Made by a program: the position numbers and the translations under genes. This document shows positions 41,615 to 51,366 of a DNA stretch of 64,000 nt, in pieces. How positions within the stretch are numbered: position 1 is the stretch's first letter; every line of letters starts with the position of its first letter. The notes under the pieces are model-generated. The model saw nothing but the letters and a program-made list of their open reading frames with translations. It did not search any database and had not been told where the DNA came from. Origin of the DNA: Ovoidimarina sediminis (lineage in GTDB: Bacteria > Pseudomonadota > Alphaproteobacteria > Rhodobacterales > Rhodobacteraceae); assembly GCF_032586175.1 (NCBI RefSeq), contig NZ_JAWHTE010000013.1, forward strand, positions 73,782-137,781. Direction: 5' to 3'.

Positions 41615-41836
41615 ATGCTGGGGTCCATCATAGGTGGCTATTACCTTCTCGCTGCGCGGGCCGGGCTGACAGACATATATCGGTGGTGTATCCCGTTAAG
41701 GCTTTATGTTGCGGCCTTCATGTCAGGATTGTTTGCCTTCGAATTTGTCGGAGCCGGCATTCTGCTTTTCGCCGCACCCGACATAGCCGGTGCCGCTTGG
41801 ACGTTTATCGTGCTTCGGAACAACGCTGGGCTTTGA
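41615..41836 (+). CDS. Small hypothetical membrane protein
   Basis: 73 residues, mostly hydrophobic: LGSIIGGYYLLAA at the start, then LRLYVAAFMSGLFAFEFVGA and ILLFAAPDIAGAAW, so two to three membrane segments. No motif or strong ribosome binding site is visible, and nothing similar is nearby. It could be real or a chance frame in a 540-base intergenic region. Confidence 0.4.
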   Translation: MLGSIIGGYYLLAARAGLTDIYRWCIPLRLYVAAFMSGLFAFEFVGAGILLFAAPDIAGAAWTFIVLRNNAGL

Positions 41837-41914
41837 CAGGAGGCTGACGACCCCTCGACGCAAGCCCTGTGACCACTATACTCGCGCCAAGACAATGGGC
41901 AGGCGACCCGATCG

Positions 41915-42913
41915 ATGCAGACCCCCCAAAGACCCTTCAATATCATGATCGTCGCCCAGCGCGGGCGGCTATCGTTCGAAGCACTGATTTTCGCGGCGAG
42001 TCTAAGGGCGCAGGATTCAAAATTCCAAGGGCGTCTCTTCGTGGCGGAACCCAAGGCTGGGCCGTTGTGGTCATTCGATCCAGGTATCCAGCGGGACGAC
42101 ATCCGCGAAGCGCTCGCTCGGCTCGGCTCGGAGGTTGTGCCGTTCGAAAACCGGGTTTTCGGCGAAAGTTACCCCAATGCAAACAAGGCCGAGGGATTAA
42201 GTATCCTGCCCGAGGGTGAGCCATTCGTTTTCTTTGACAGCGATACTCTGATCACAGGGCCGCTCAGCGCCCTGCCCTTCGATTTCAGCCGTCCAACGGC
42301 CTCGATGCGGCGCGAGGCAACTTGGCCGAAGATCGAACTTTACGGTCCCGGCTACACCGAAACATGGCGAGCGCTCTATGACCGGTTCGGGCTCGACTTC
42401 GAAAGCTCGCTCGACCCAAACCATCCCGATGAGTTCTGGCAGAGATACCTCTATTTCAATGCCGGCTGGTTCACAGGGGCGTGTCCCCGGACATTCGGGG
42501 CCCGCTTTACGGAGGTCATGCGCGAGATCCGCGACGACACGCCGCCTGAGCTTGTGTGTCAGCCTCTTTACCCCTGGCTCGACCAGATCGCACTGCCGAT
42601 TGTCATCCACGAACTCGGCGGCGGGCGGCCACCGCCGGACCTGGCACCGTTGGACGACGGAAGGATGGCCTGCCACTGGCGGGCGCTGCCCCTGCTGTAT
42701 GCGCGGGAGGATGACCGGGTGATTGAAATCCTCAAAGATGTGACAGCCCCAAACTGGTTGAAGAAGACCCTCAAAGAATACGAGCCGTTTCGTCGTATGA
42801 TCTTCCAGGGCCGGGGGGAAAAGGTAAGGGCGCTGTTCGACCGTGACGCCCTGCCCCGCAAGGAACAAACGATCCGCAACCGGATCAAATCGAAAAACCT
42901 TTGGATGCGTTGA
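41915..42913 (+). CDS. Predicted GT-A-fold glycosyltransferase
   Basis: 332 residues. The N-terminal third has FNIMIVAQRGRLSFEALIFA and, at about 105-115, FVFFDSDTLITGP, a DxD motif for a metal-bound nucleotide sugar as in GT8-type enzymes. Later come YLYFNAGWFTGACPRTFG and YPWLDQIALPIVIHELGG, also typical of such transferases, and a basic C-terminus. There is no membrane segment. Acceptor and sugar are unknown; no other polysaccharide gene is adjacent. Confidence 0.7.
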   Translation: MQTPQRPFNIMIVAQRGRLSFEALIFAASLRAQDSKFQGRLFVAEPKAGPLWSFDPGIQRDDIREALARLGSEVVPFENRVFGESYPNANKAEGLSILPEGEPFVFFDSDTLITGPLSALPFDFSRPTASMRREATWPKIELYGPGYTETWRALYDRFGLDFESSLDPNHPDEFWQRYLYFNAGWFTGACPRTFGARFTEVMREIRDDTPPELVCQPLYPWLDQIALPIVIHELGGGRPPPDLAPLDDGRMACHWRALPLLYAREDDRVIEILKDVTAPNWLKKTLKEYEPFRRMIFQGRGEKVRALFDRDALPRKEQTIRNRIKSKNLWMR

Positions 42914-42980
42914 GCGCCCCTCTCGGAATTTTTCCGAAACGATGTATAGTCGCCCGAAGTAACGCAGTCGGACTACACAA

Positions 42981-43871
42981 ATGCCCTCTGATCCCTCTCG
43001 GACGCGCGAGACCAATACAGCTGATCTCGTTGCAGAAAGCCTGATGCCAGGCCGCCCCGATGCGGTGAGGCGGCTGTTCAATGCACAGGGCGCACCGGCA
43101 CCCACCATCCTCTGGTCGCCCGAACTTAGTGAACTTCCCAGCCCGCAAATGCGTCGGTTCGCAGCACTTCTGGATACGTGGCGCGACGCTGATGGGCGGG
43201 TGCCCCGAGATGATTTTGATCTCGAGGCCTTCGAGGGCCTTAAGGACTGGATCATGCTCGTGGAGCCCGAAGGCGAAAGCTTCCGCTACAGCTATTATGG
43301 CAAGGGAATCCAGAACCACTATGGCCGCGACCTGACGGGGTTGTTGACACGCGAGATCGGCGGGCACATCGCCCAGTTCTTCGAGGGTGTTTATCGCGCG
43401 GCGCACCAGCGGGGCGAGTGGGTCTATTCCGAACACGAGCCTCCTCAGGCTGTGTTCGTGCGTGCATGGCGCAGGTTGATCGTGCCTCTTTACACCGGGG
43501 ACGAAGTGATCAGTGCCTTTGCAGTCGTAAACCTGCCGGAGAATGAGCTGCGCGCCGGATTGGAGCTGATGCCCGATCCAGTCTTCGTGATCGCCGAGGA
43601 TCACAGCGTTCAATACGTGAACCGTGCGGGTTTGAGGTTCTTTGACTTAAGCCCTACCAGGCAACCTGCGGAAAACTTGCAGGACTTGACCGGAATCGCA
43701 TTGGAAAACGCCGGATCAGCGGAAAATATGCTCGCCGCAGGCCGTGTCGTCGACAGTATCCAGCTAACGCTAAAAGGCGGGATCGCCGAGCGGCTGGTGA
43801 TGACAGTGAGCGCTGCCGAACATCGCGGCAGGGCATATTATGTCGCGGTAATGCGCCTCATTCCTACCTGA
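42981..43871 (+). CDS. PAS-domain protein (PAS_5 type plus C-terminal PAS)
   Basis: 296 residues. The first domain (about 60-180) has LLDTWRDADGRVPRDDFDLE and LEPEGESFRY-like VEPEGESFRYSYYGKGIQNH, DLTGLLTREIGG and RLIVPLY, matching the PAS_5 family of alphaproteobacteria. A second PAS-like region follows (about 195-290; LELMPDPVFVIAEDHSVQYV, RAGLRFF). No kinase, cyclase or DNA-binding output domain is attached, so it may act through a partner protein. It stands as a single gene. Confidence 0.82.
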   Translation: MPSDPSRTRETNTADLVAESLMPGRPDAVRRLFNAQGAPAPTILWSPELSELPSPQMRRFAALLDTWRDADGRVPRDDFDLEAFEGLKDWIMLVEPEGESFRYSYYGKGIQNHYGRDLTGLLTREIGGHIAQFFEGVYRAAHQRGEWVYSEHEPPQAVFVRAWRRLIVPLYTGDEVISAFAVVNLPENELRAGLELMPDPVFVIAEDHSVQYVNRAGLRFFDLSPTRQPAENLQDLTGIALENAGSAENMLAAGRVVDSIQLTLKGGIAERLVMTVSAAEHRGRAYYVAVMRLIPT

Positions 43872-43967
43872 GCTTCCTCCCGGCCCCTCAACACCTGCCG
43901 GTTGCCGCGTCGAGCGCGATCCCCTAAACCTGCGCCCAATAATAACGGCACCGTCAGGGAGACGATC

Positions 43968-45257
43968 ATGACCGACAAGAGCCGCGGCTTTGACACGCTG
44001 CAGATTCACGGGGGCGCCGCACCCGACCCGGCAACCGGCGCACGACAGACGCCGATCTATCAATCCACCGCGTTCGTTTTTCGTGATGCAGAGCATGCAG
44101 CGGCTCTCTTCAACCTTCAGGAAATCGGCTTCATCTATTCTCGCCTGACAAACCCCACGGTTTCGGCACTTGCGGACAGGATCAATGCGCTGGAAGGCGG
44201 CGCTGGAACTATTTGCTGCTCGTCGGGACATGCAGCACAAATCATGGCGCTGTTTCCGCTCATGGGACCGGGATGCAATATCGTGGCCTCGACCCGTCTT
44301 TACGGCGGAACGGTGACGCAGTTCAGCCAGACGATAAAGCGCTTCGGCTGGTCCTGCACTTTCGTCGATTTCGATGATCTTGCTGCCCTCGAGGGCGCGG
44401 TGGACGAGAACACCCGCGCAATCTTCTGTGAATCGATCGCGAACCCCGGCGGGTACATCACCGATCTCGATGCGGTGGCGGACGTTGCGAAAAAGGTGGG
44501 CCTGCCGCTGATCGTCGACAATACATCGGCCACACCGTACCTCTGCCGCCCGATCGAGCACGGGGCGACGCTGGTGGTAAACTCGACCACGAAGTACCTG
44601 ACCGGAAACGGTACCGTCACCGGCGGCGCAATCACGGATTCCGGTAAGTTCGACTGGTCTGCCTCGGGCAAGTTCCCGTCTCTTTCAGAGCCGGAGCCGG
44701 CCTATCACGGGCTCGCATTTCATCTGGCACTGGGGCCGATGGCCTTCACATTCCATTCGATTGCCGTTGGATTGCGCGACCTGGGAATGACGATGAACCC
44801 GCAAGGAGCACATTACACGCTTCTCGGGATCGAAACTCTTTCACTTCGGATGGACAAGCACGTCGCGAACGCCCGCAAGGTGGCGGAGTGGTTGGAGAAT
44901 GACGATCGGATCGACTTCGTAACCTATGCCGGTCTCCCTTCATCGCCGTATTACGACCGGGTGGAGCGCATCTGTCCCAAGGGAGCAGGCGCGCTTTTCA
45001 CTTTCGGCGTGAAGGGTGGGTACGACGCCTGTGTGAAACTGATCGACTCCGTAGAGTTGTTCAGTCACGTGGCGAACCTGGGCGACGCGCGTTCGCTCAT
45101 CATCCACTCAGCCTCGACCACGCACCGGCAGCTTTCGCCGGAGCAGCAGGAGGCAGCCGGGGCTGCACCCAATGTAGTAAGGGTTTCGATCGGCATCGAA
45201 GATCCTGACGATATCATCGCCGATCTCGATCAAGCGCTGGCAAAAGCGACCGCCTGA
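43968..45257 (+). CDS. metY: O-acetylhomoserine sulfhydrylase (aminocarboxypropyltransferase)
   Basis: 429 residues of the Cys/Met-metabolism PLP family. TLQIHGGAAPDPATGARQTP, IYSRLTNPTVSALADRINAL, SSGHAAQIMAL and VNSTTKYLTGNGTVTGG with the PLP-binding Lys209 are visible. It makes homocysteine from O-acetylhomoserine and sulfide. The ATG at 43968 has CAGGGAG upstream; the frame extends 22 codons further without similarity. A terminator-like hairpin follows. Confidence 0.94.
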   Translation: MTDKSRGFDTLQIHGGAAPDPATGARQTPIYQSTAFVFRDAEHAAALFNLQEIGFIYSRLTNPTVSALADRINALEGGAGTICCSSGHAAQIMALFPLMGPGCNIVASTRLYGGTVTQFSQTIKRFGWSCTFVDFDDLAALEGAVDENTRAIFCESIANPGGYITDLDAVADVAKKVGLPLIVDNTSATPYLCRPIEHGATLVVNSTTKYLTGNGTVTGGAITDSGKFDWSASGKFPSLSEPEPAYHGLAFHLALGPMAFTFHSIAVGLRDLGMTMNPQGAHYTLLGIETLSLRMDKHVANARKVAEWLENDDRIDFVTYAGLPSSPYYDRVERICPKGAGALFTFGVKGGYDACVKLIDSVELFSHVANLGDARSLIIHSASTTHRQLSPEQQEAAGAAPNVVRVSIGIEDPDDIIADLDQALAKATA

Positions 45258-45274
45258 TCCGGAAGCGAAAGGGG

Positions 45275-45304
45275 GGCGCGGGAGATTACCCGCGCCGCTT
45301 TCTT
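45275..45304 (+). terminator. Terminator of the metY gene
   Basis: 8-bp arms GGCGCGGG and CCCGCGCC with a 6-nt loop, followed by GCTTTCTT. The T-run is interrupted, so efficiency may be moderate. Confidence 0.7.
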
Positions 45305-45402
45305 ATGCGGTAGGGCTCCGCTTTCCCCTTCTCCTGCCAAGACAGGTTTACGCTGCGCCGCAAAGGCCCTAAGCCTATGCTGCACCCGCGAAGAGAACAC
45401 CC

Positions 45403-48400
45403 ATGCCCGATTTCAAGAAGATCCTCATCGCCAACCGCGGCGAAATTGCTATTCGCGTCATGCGAGCGGCGAACGAGCTTGGAAAGCGGACCGTTGCGGT
45501 CTTCGCCGAAGAGGACAAGCTGAGCCTGCATCGTTTCAAGGCGGACGAAGCATACAGGATCGGCGAAGGCATGGGGCCTGTGCAGGCCTATCTTTCAATC
45601 GAAGAGATTATCCGCGTCGCGAAAATGTGTGGGGCGGACGCCATACACCCAGGCTATGGCCTTCTTTCGGAGAACCCCGCTTTCGTGGATGCGTGCGTGG
45701 AGGCCGGGATCACATTCATCGGCCCGAAGGCCGAAACGATGCGAGCCCTTGGAGACAAGGCCTCCGCCCGTAAAGTGGCGATCAAGGCTGGTGTACCTGT
45801 GATCCCCGCCACCGAAGTGCTGGGCGACGACATGGAGGCGATCCGGAAAAACGCCGAGGAGATCGGCTACCCACTCATGCTCAAGGCCTCGTGGGGCGGT
45901 GGTGGTCGGGGAATGCGCCCGATCAACGGCCCCGAGGAACTTGAGGACAAGGTGCGTGAGGGTCGCCGCGAGGCGGAGGCTGCCTTTGGCAATGGCGAAG
46001 GCTATCTCGAGAAGATGATCCTCAAGGCGCGCCATGTAGAAGTGCAAATTCTCGGCGACGCTCAGGGAAATATCTACCACCTTTGGGAGCGTGACTGTTC
46101 GGTGCAGCGGCGCAATCAGAAAGTGGTGGAGAGAGCCCCTGCCCCGTATCTCTCGCCTGCCCAGCGCGAGGAGCTGTGCAACCTCGGCAAGAAGATCGCC
46201 GAAGCCGTGAACTACGAATGCGCGGGTACCATTGAGTTCCTGATGGATATGGCCACCGGCAAATTCTACTTCATCGAAGTGAACCCGCGCGTGCAGGTCG
46301 AGCATACGGTGACGGAAGAAGTAACCGGAATCGATATCGTGCAGGCGCAGATCCTGATCGCTGAAGGCAAATCGCTGATCGAGGCGACAGGCAAGGCCTC
46401 GCAATACGACGTCATGCTCAACGGCCACGCTATCCAGTGCCGGATCACGACCGAAGACCCGACTAACAACTTCATTCCGGATTATGGCCGGATCAGTGCC
46501 TACCGGGGCGCAACCGGCATGGGCATCCGTCTTGACGGGGGCACGGCCTATTCCGGCGCGGTGATCACGCGCTACTACGACAGCCTTCTGGAAAAGGTGA
46601 CGGCCTGGGCGCCAACGCCTGAAGCGGCAATTGCGCGGATGGATCGGGCCCTGCGCGAATTCCGCATCCGGGGCGTTTCGACCAATATTGCCTTTGTCGA
46701 GAACCTTCTGAAGCACCCGGTATTCCTCAACAACGAGTACCACACAAAGTTCATCGACCAGACGCCGGAACTCTTCGAGTTCACCCCGCGGCGGGACCGG
46801 GCAACGCGGCTTCTGACCTATATCGCGGACATCACGGTGAATGGGCATCCTGAAACCCAAGGGCGGCCGCGCCCGCCTACAGATGCAAGGCGCCCCATCG
46901 CGCCCCCGCTTCGCACAGAGACACCCGTGCCGGGTACGAAACAGATCCTGGACGAAAGGGGCCCACAGGCCCTGGCCGATTGGTTGGCCAAGCAGAAGCG
47001 GGTTCTGATCACCGACACGACGATGCGGGATGGGCACCAGTCGCTTCTGGCCACGCGAATGCGCTCGATAGATATGGTGCGCGTTACGCCGGCCTACGCA
47101 GCGAACCTGCCCGAACTCTTCAGCGTCGAATGCTGGGGAGGCGCCACCTTCGATGTGGCCTATCGTTTTCTCGACGAATGCCCCTGGCAGCGCTTGAGGG
47201 ATATCCGCACGCGGTTGCCCAACATCATGACACAGATGCTCCTGAGGGGTGCGAACGGGGTTGGTTACACGAACTACCCCGACAATGTAGTCGAGGCATT
47301 TGTGAAGCACGCGGCCGAAACCGGGATTGATGTGTTCCGCGTCTTCGACAGCCTGAACTGGGTGGAGAACATGCGCGTCGCGATGGACGCGGTGGTCGAA
47401 AACAACAAGCTCTGCGAAGGTACGATCTGCTATACCGGGGACATCCTGAACCCGGAGCGCGCGAAGTATGACCTGAAGTACTACGTCGCGATGGGCCAAG
47501 AGTTGAAGGCCGCGGGCGCGCACATGATCGGCCTTAAAGATATGGCGGGGTTGTTGAAGCCCGATGCGGCGCGGGTGTTGATCAAGGCGCTGAAGGAAGA
47601 GGTGGGCTTGCCGGTTCACTTCCACACCCATGACACGGCCGGAATTGCCTGTGCGACGATCTTGGCTGCCGCGGAAGCGGGCGTTGATGCTGTCGATTGC
47701 GCGATGGACGCGCTGAGCGGAAACACGAGCCAGGCGACGCTCGGCACCGTTGTAGAAATGCTCCAGCATTCTGAGCGGGCAACCGGGCTCGACATTGGCG
47801 CGATCCGAGAGATCTCCAACTACTTCGAGACGGTTCGCACGCACTACGCCGCTTTCGAAAGTGGAATGCAGGCACCGGCGTCAGAGGTGTACCTGCATGA
47901 AATGCCGGGTGGGCAGTTCACGAATCTCAAGGCGCAGGCGCGCTCCCTCGGCCTTGAGGAGCGTTGGCACGAGGTGGCGCAAATGTATGCCGACGTGAAC
48001 CATATGTTCGGCGACATCGTGAAAGTAACGCCCTCGTCCAAGGTGGTTGGCGACATGGCCCTGATGATGGTGAGCCAGGGTCTGACGCGGGCGGACGTTG
48101 AGGACCCCAAAAAGGATGTGGCCTTCCCCGACAGCGTGATCGATATGATGCGTGGCAATCTCGGCCAGCCGCCGGGTGGCTTCCCCGCTGTGATCGTAAA
48201 GAAAGCTTTAAAAGGCGAGGCGCCTGTTACCGAAAGGCCCGGTAAGCACGTGCCGCCGCGGGATCTGGAGCAAGCCCGGGAAGAAGCATCGAAGGCCCTC
48301 GACGGACGCGAGATCACCGACGACGACCTGATGGGCTATCTCATGTATCCCAAGGTCTTTACCGATTACGCGAAACGCCATTCGATCTATGGCCCGGTAC

Positions 48401-48846
48401 GGACACTTCGTACATCGACGTTCTTCTACGGCATGCGGCCCGGGGACGAGATTTCGCCCGAGATCGACCCGGGTGTCCGGCTTGAAATCCGTTGTCAGGC
48501 GATTGCCGAAACGAACGCCGAAGGCGAGGCGAAGGTATTCTTTGAAATCAACGGCCAGCCCAGGGTGATCCGCATATTGGACAAGAAGGCGGCCAGCGCG
48601 GTTGAGACCCGCCCCAAAGCCGATCCGGGCAACCCCGCCCATATCGGGGCACCTATGCCTGGCGTCGTGGCAACGGTGGCTGCCCAAGCGGGCAAGACAG
48701 TCACGGAAGGCGAGCTTCTTCTGACGATCGAGGCGATGAAGATGGAAACCGGTATCCACGCAGACCGCGACGGGACGGTCAAGACTGTGCACGTTGCGCC
48801 AGGTGCGCAGATCGATGCGAAGGATTTGTTGATCGAGTTCGAGTAG
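45403..48846 (+). CDS. pyc: Pyruvate carboxylase
   Basis: 1147 residues with all domains in one chain. Biotin carboxylase is at about 1-450 (KKILIANRGEIAIRVMRAAN, KASWGGGGRGMRPI, FIEVNPRVQVEHTVTEE). Carboxyltransferase is at about 530-830 (DTTMRDGHQSLLATRMR, CWGGATFDVAYRF, HTHDTAGIACATILA). A tetramerisation region precedes the biotinyl domain with Lys1113 in IEAMKMET. It replenishes oxaloacetate from pyruvate and bicarbonate. Full-length and apparently intact. Confidence 0.98.
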   Translation: MPDFKKILIANRGEIAIRVMRAANELGKRTVAVFAEEDKLSLHRFKADEAYRIGEGMGPVQAYLSIEEIIRVAKMCGADAIHPGYGLLSENPAFVDACVEAGITFIGPKAETMRALGDKASARKVAIKAGVPVIPATEVLGDDMEAIRKNAEEIGYPLMLKASWGGGGRGMRPINGPEELEDKVREGRREAEAAFGNGEGYLEKMILKARHVEVQILGDAQGNIYHLWERDCSVQRRNQKVVERAPAPYLSPAQREELCNLGKKIAEAVNYECAGTIEFLMDMATGKFYFIEVNPRVQVEHTVTEEVTGIDIVQAQILIAEGKSLIEATGKASQYDVMLNGHAIQCRITTEDPTNNFIPDYGRISAYRGATGMGIRLDGGTAYSGAVITRYYDSLLEKVTAWAPTPEAAIARMDRALREFRIRGVSTNIAFVENLLKHPVFLNNEYHTKFIDQTPELFEFTPRRDRATRLLTYIADITVNGHPETQGRPRPPTDARRPIAPPLRTETPVPGTKQILDERGPQALADWLAKQKRVLITDTTMRDGHQSLLATRMRSIDMVRVTPAYAANLPELFSVECWGGATFDVAYRFLDECPWQRLRDIRTRLPNIMTQMLLRGANGVGYTNYPDNVVEAFVKHAAETGIDVFRVFDSLNWVENMRVAMDAVVENNKLCEGTICYTGDILNPERAKYDLKYYVAMGQELKAAGAHMIGLKDMAGLLKPDAARVLIKALKEEVGLPVHFHTHDTAGIACATILAAAEAGVDAVDCAMDALSGNTSQATLGTVVEMLQHSERATGLDIGAIREISNYFETVRTHYAAFESGMQAPASEVYLHEMPGGQFTNLKAQARSLGLEERWHEVAQMYADVNHMFGDIVKVTPSSKVVGDMALMMVSQGLTRADVEDPKKDVAFPDSVIDMMRGNLGQPPGGFPAVIVKKALKGEAPVTERPGKHVPPRDLEQAREEASKALDGREITDDDLMGYLMYPKVFTDYAKRHSIYGPVRTLRTSTFFYGMRPGDEISPEIDPGVRLEIRCQAIAETNAEGEAKVFFEINGQPRVIRILDKKAASAVETRPKADPGNPAHIGAPMPGVVATVAAQAGKTVTEGELLLTIEAMKMETGIHADRDGTVKTVHVAPGAQIDAKDLLIEFE

Positions 48847-48852
48847 GCTCGA

Positions 48853-49197
48853 TCAATCGCAGCGATACGCCAGCCCTGTGGCCGTCTGAACCGCGCCGCC
48901 AGCGTTCATGTCGCTCCAAACAACGTGGGTCGCTCCGATCCCGCCAGCGCTTGCGATCACCTTGTCCTGCGCAATTCTGAGACCGTTTCCGGCAAAGAGT
49001 ATTCCGGAATAACGGCTTTCAGTAATGGCGCTCAGGAACCGGCATTCGGCAACCGAGGCCGCATCGACCACGCGCACAGGCGCCGCGGACGCCGCAGTAG
49101 CCGGCGCAGTGGCGGTACTCCCGGATGGCGTGCTATTTGACGACCCGCAGGCCGCGAGTATGAGAAGGCAGGGCGCAAGAATTGCTCTGGTCAGCAT
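48853..49197 (-). CDS. DUF4156-like lipoprotein
   Basis: 114 residues from the ATG at 49197 (GAAGGGAA upstream). A lipoprotein signal ends in ILAACGSS (Cys about 17). After a Ser/Thr/Ala-rich linker, the core VRVVDAASVAECRFL and AGGIGATHVVW and a final LAYRC match the small DUF4156-type periplasmic lipoproteins, with two cysteines that probably pair. The role is unknown. It is convergent with pyc, 6 nt apart. Confidence 0.78.
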   Translation of the reverse strand: MLTRAILAPCLLILAACGSSNSTPSGSTATAPATAASAAPVRVVDAASVAECRFLSAITESRYSGILFAGNGLRIAQDKVIASAGGIGATHVVWSDMNAGGAVQTATGLAYRCD

Positions 49198-49373
49198 CAA
49201 CAAATTCCCTTCAGGAATCACAGCCACGGGCGGGGCCACCAGATTACTATGGCCGGGTTCCTCGTCCATAACCATGCGCCGCCGCACAAATCGACCGGAA
49301 AAACGGCTATCCTTCCGAAGATTCCCCTTGCAGGCTCGTCCGGGACTTTATAAATCCCGCCTACCCAATGGAT

Positions 49374-49448
49374 GCGGGCGTAGCTCAGGGGTAGAGCATT
49401 ACCTTGCCAAGGTAAGGGTCGTGAGTTCGAATCTCATCGCCCGCTCCA
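49374..49448 (+). tRNA. tRNA-Gly(GCC)
   Basis: 75 nt with encoded CCA. The 7-bp acceptor stem GCGGGCG/CGCCCGC is perfect, the anticodon loop TTGCCAA has anticodon GCC, and the T loop is GTTCGAATC. The 3' side borders a small mobile-element island, as is usual for tRNA genes used as insertion sites. Confidence 0.97.
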
Positions 49449-49506
49449 ATAAAATCAAAGGCTTGCTGGCCGACTGATAGTCTGAAATCCAGCTTTTAAC
49501 AAGCTT

Positions 49507-49538
49507 GTTCACACAAAACTGACTGAATCAGTGTGAAC
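49507..49538. repeat. Inverted repeat between tRNA-Gly and the IS remnants
   Basis: 8-bp perfect arms GTTCACAC and GTGTGAAC around a 16-nt centre that itself contains ACTGA/TCAGT. It could be a terminus of an unidentified element, an operator, or the tRNA terminator; no T-tract follows. Confidence 0.55.
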
Positions 49539-49554
49539 GCTTTGGCGACTCTTT

Positions 49555-49788
49555 CTAGTTGGCAAGGCGCTTCTTCCCGGCCTCCAGGAACTCTTTCGAC
49601 CAGGAATAATACAGGCTGGTGGCAATTCCTTCGCGCCGGCATAGCGCGGCGATGCTCTCTTCGCCGCGCAGCCCCTCCAGCACGATGCGGATCTTCTCCT
49701 CCGCTGAATGAACCTTCCGGGTCTTGCGGCGAATGTCCTTCACGACCTGCTCGGTCGTCGCTTTATGTGGTCCGGATTTCTTTCTCAT
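49555..49788 (-). mobile_element. IS3-family transposase orfA fragment
   Basis: 78 codons with AAGGAG upstream of the ATG at 49788. RKVHSAEEKIRIVLEGLRGE and SIAALCRREGIATSLYYSWS are the N-terminal HTH of IS3-family OrfA. The usual continuation after KKRLA is replaced by Asn and a stop, so the 3' part of orfA and all of orfB are gone. The element's other end seems to lie near 49880-49893, within the end of the IS630 gene. Confidence 0.82.
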
Positions 49789-49845
49789 CTTCACTCCTTG
49801 ATGGTTCAGATGAGCCAGAAACCCTCCGTTACGAAAACCCTTTAA

Positions 49846-50925
49846 TCAGTCCCACAGGTGCTGATCCCGGACAGCTCGTGCAGGCAATGGCCGCAAATGG
49901 ATCATCGGCGATTGGTACGTGTTGCGATAGTCTTTGGTGTTGACCCGTTTAACCTCGGCAAGAAATTTCTTCGAGGAGTGCCACGAAGCGGCATCCCACG
50001 ACAGGTATAGCCTCCGACAGTCGAAGTACTCATGTAGTAGGACGTGCAGGAGCTTGATCATCTCCTCCGTGTCCTTCTTCTTCGAGTAGAAATGGGTGAT
50101 CTGATTTCGGCTTAGTTCCAAAGCGGCTGTGACTATCAGAAAGCCCTTCGACTGTTGGTATTGAGGAACAGTCGGCTTCGTCCCGCGCTTCACCAAAAGT
50201 CGCCCGCCTCGTTCTCGCACTGAGACCGGCCCATATTCGTCGATTGAGAAGAACCGATCCATGGGTCCAAGCCTCCGCAACGTGCGGGTGATATTGATCA
50301 ACTTTTCACGGTAATCCGGGTCGTTGCTGGTCAAAACCTCGCGTGTCTTGCAGCGTGAGTATCCTTCCTCCCGGAAAATTCGACCCATTGCGTTTTTGGC
50401 GATTAGAGTACCCTTGGATTTGAGCACCTCATGAAGAAGGTCGATGGTCCATGTGGTTCGATTGATCCCGTATACGCTCGGCGGTTCATGCAGCGTGGCG
50501 AAGAGAGCTTCTCTCAGAGCTTTGTCGTCGTACTTCCTCGGTCTCTCTGGGTAAGCAAATAGTCCCTCATGATCACCATTCTCGAAGCGCCTAGCGAACC
50601 TCCTGACCGCCCATCGGGTGTACCCAACGAACTCGGAAATCAGCCCCTCGTTCACTCCTACAAGATAGAACGTGAGTACGAGGGCGCGGTTTCGATAACA
50701 CCAAGAGCTACTGGCCAATCCGGGCGCGATCTTGTCCAGAAAAATCTCACGACTTTGGTTTGGAACGAGTTCGGAAAGTTGCGAGGAGGTGAAATGGCCC
50801 TGCGCGACGTGAGCCATGAAGAGGATAATTGATCTCTCTGTCTCACGCATCTCTGAGTTTTCCCGAGCAAGAGCAATCACTCGGTCGAGAGTCTTCAGGG
50901 GAACAGCGGCCTTACAACGTTGCAT
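49846..50925 (-). mobile_element. IS630-family transposase, 3'-truncated
   Basis: 359 residues. N-terminal HTH region (LVGVNEGLISEFVGYTRWAV), then the DDE domain with the first Asp in FFSIDEYGPVSV and the second in LYLSWDAASWHSS. The expected third motif (NxIE, after PLPA) is missing: the sequence runs into ARAVRDQHLWD and a stop, which appear to be contributed by the IS3 end. The enzyme should therefore be inactive. It also separates the tadG remnant from its 5' part. Confidence 0.85.
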
Positions 50926-50970
50926 CCCATATTTGTATCACATCGCAACTCGAGCCCGCCAGAAGATGCC

Positions 50971-51366
50971 TACCAACTCAGCTACGACCAACTCTATGAC
51001 CGCATGTCGGAGAATGCTGTCGCCGCACTCTTCCTCGATCAGGATGGGAAAGATGACGCGCGGCTGGACACTTTGCACGCAGCTCATCTCAACGCAGTCT
51101 ATGTCCCGAACGGCTATGGCGAACTCGACCGGCGGCTCACGGGCAAGGTCGGCGGGCCCGATCATGGCATCTGTGATGCCGCAACATTCGACAATGACAT
51201 CATCGTCTTCACCATTGCCTTCGAAGCGCCACAGGGCGGGCAGACCCAGATGAGCGAATGTGCGACCGCCGGCGGCTACTATTTCGACGCGAAGGATGGT
51301 GTGGAATTGGACGAAGCCTTCCGAGCGATTGCTGGCCAGATCACTACGCTGAGGTTGACCCAATGA
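50971..51366 (+). pseudogene. tadG-like pilus assembly gene, 3' remnant
   Basis: The last ~130 residues of a TadG-type protein: IVFTIAFEAPQGGQTQMSEC, then GGYYFDAKDGVELDEAFRAI and GQITTLRLTQ, which form the end of a von Willebrand A-like domain. The 5' part, with the membrane anchor and MIDAS motif, is missing upstream of the IS630 gene. It overlaps the next tad remnant by 4 nt, as in intact tad loci. Confidence 0.75.

Noticed and set aside
45595..47844. A 749-codon open frame on the minus strand inside pyruvate carboxylase
   Set aside because: It is fully antisense to a gene with clear domains and has Arg/His-rich composition with no family motif; such frames are expected in GC-rich DNA.
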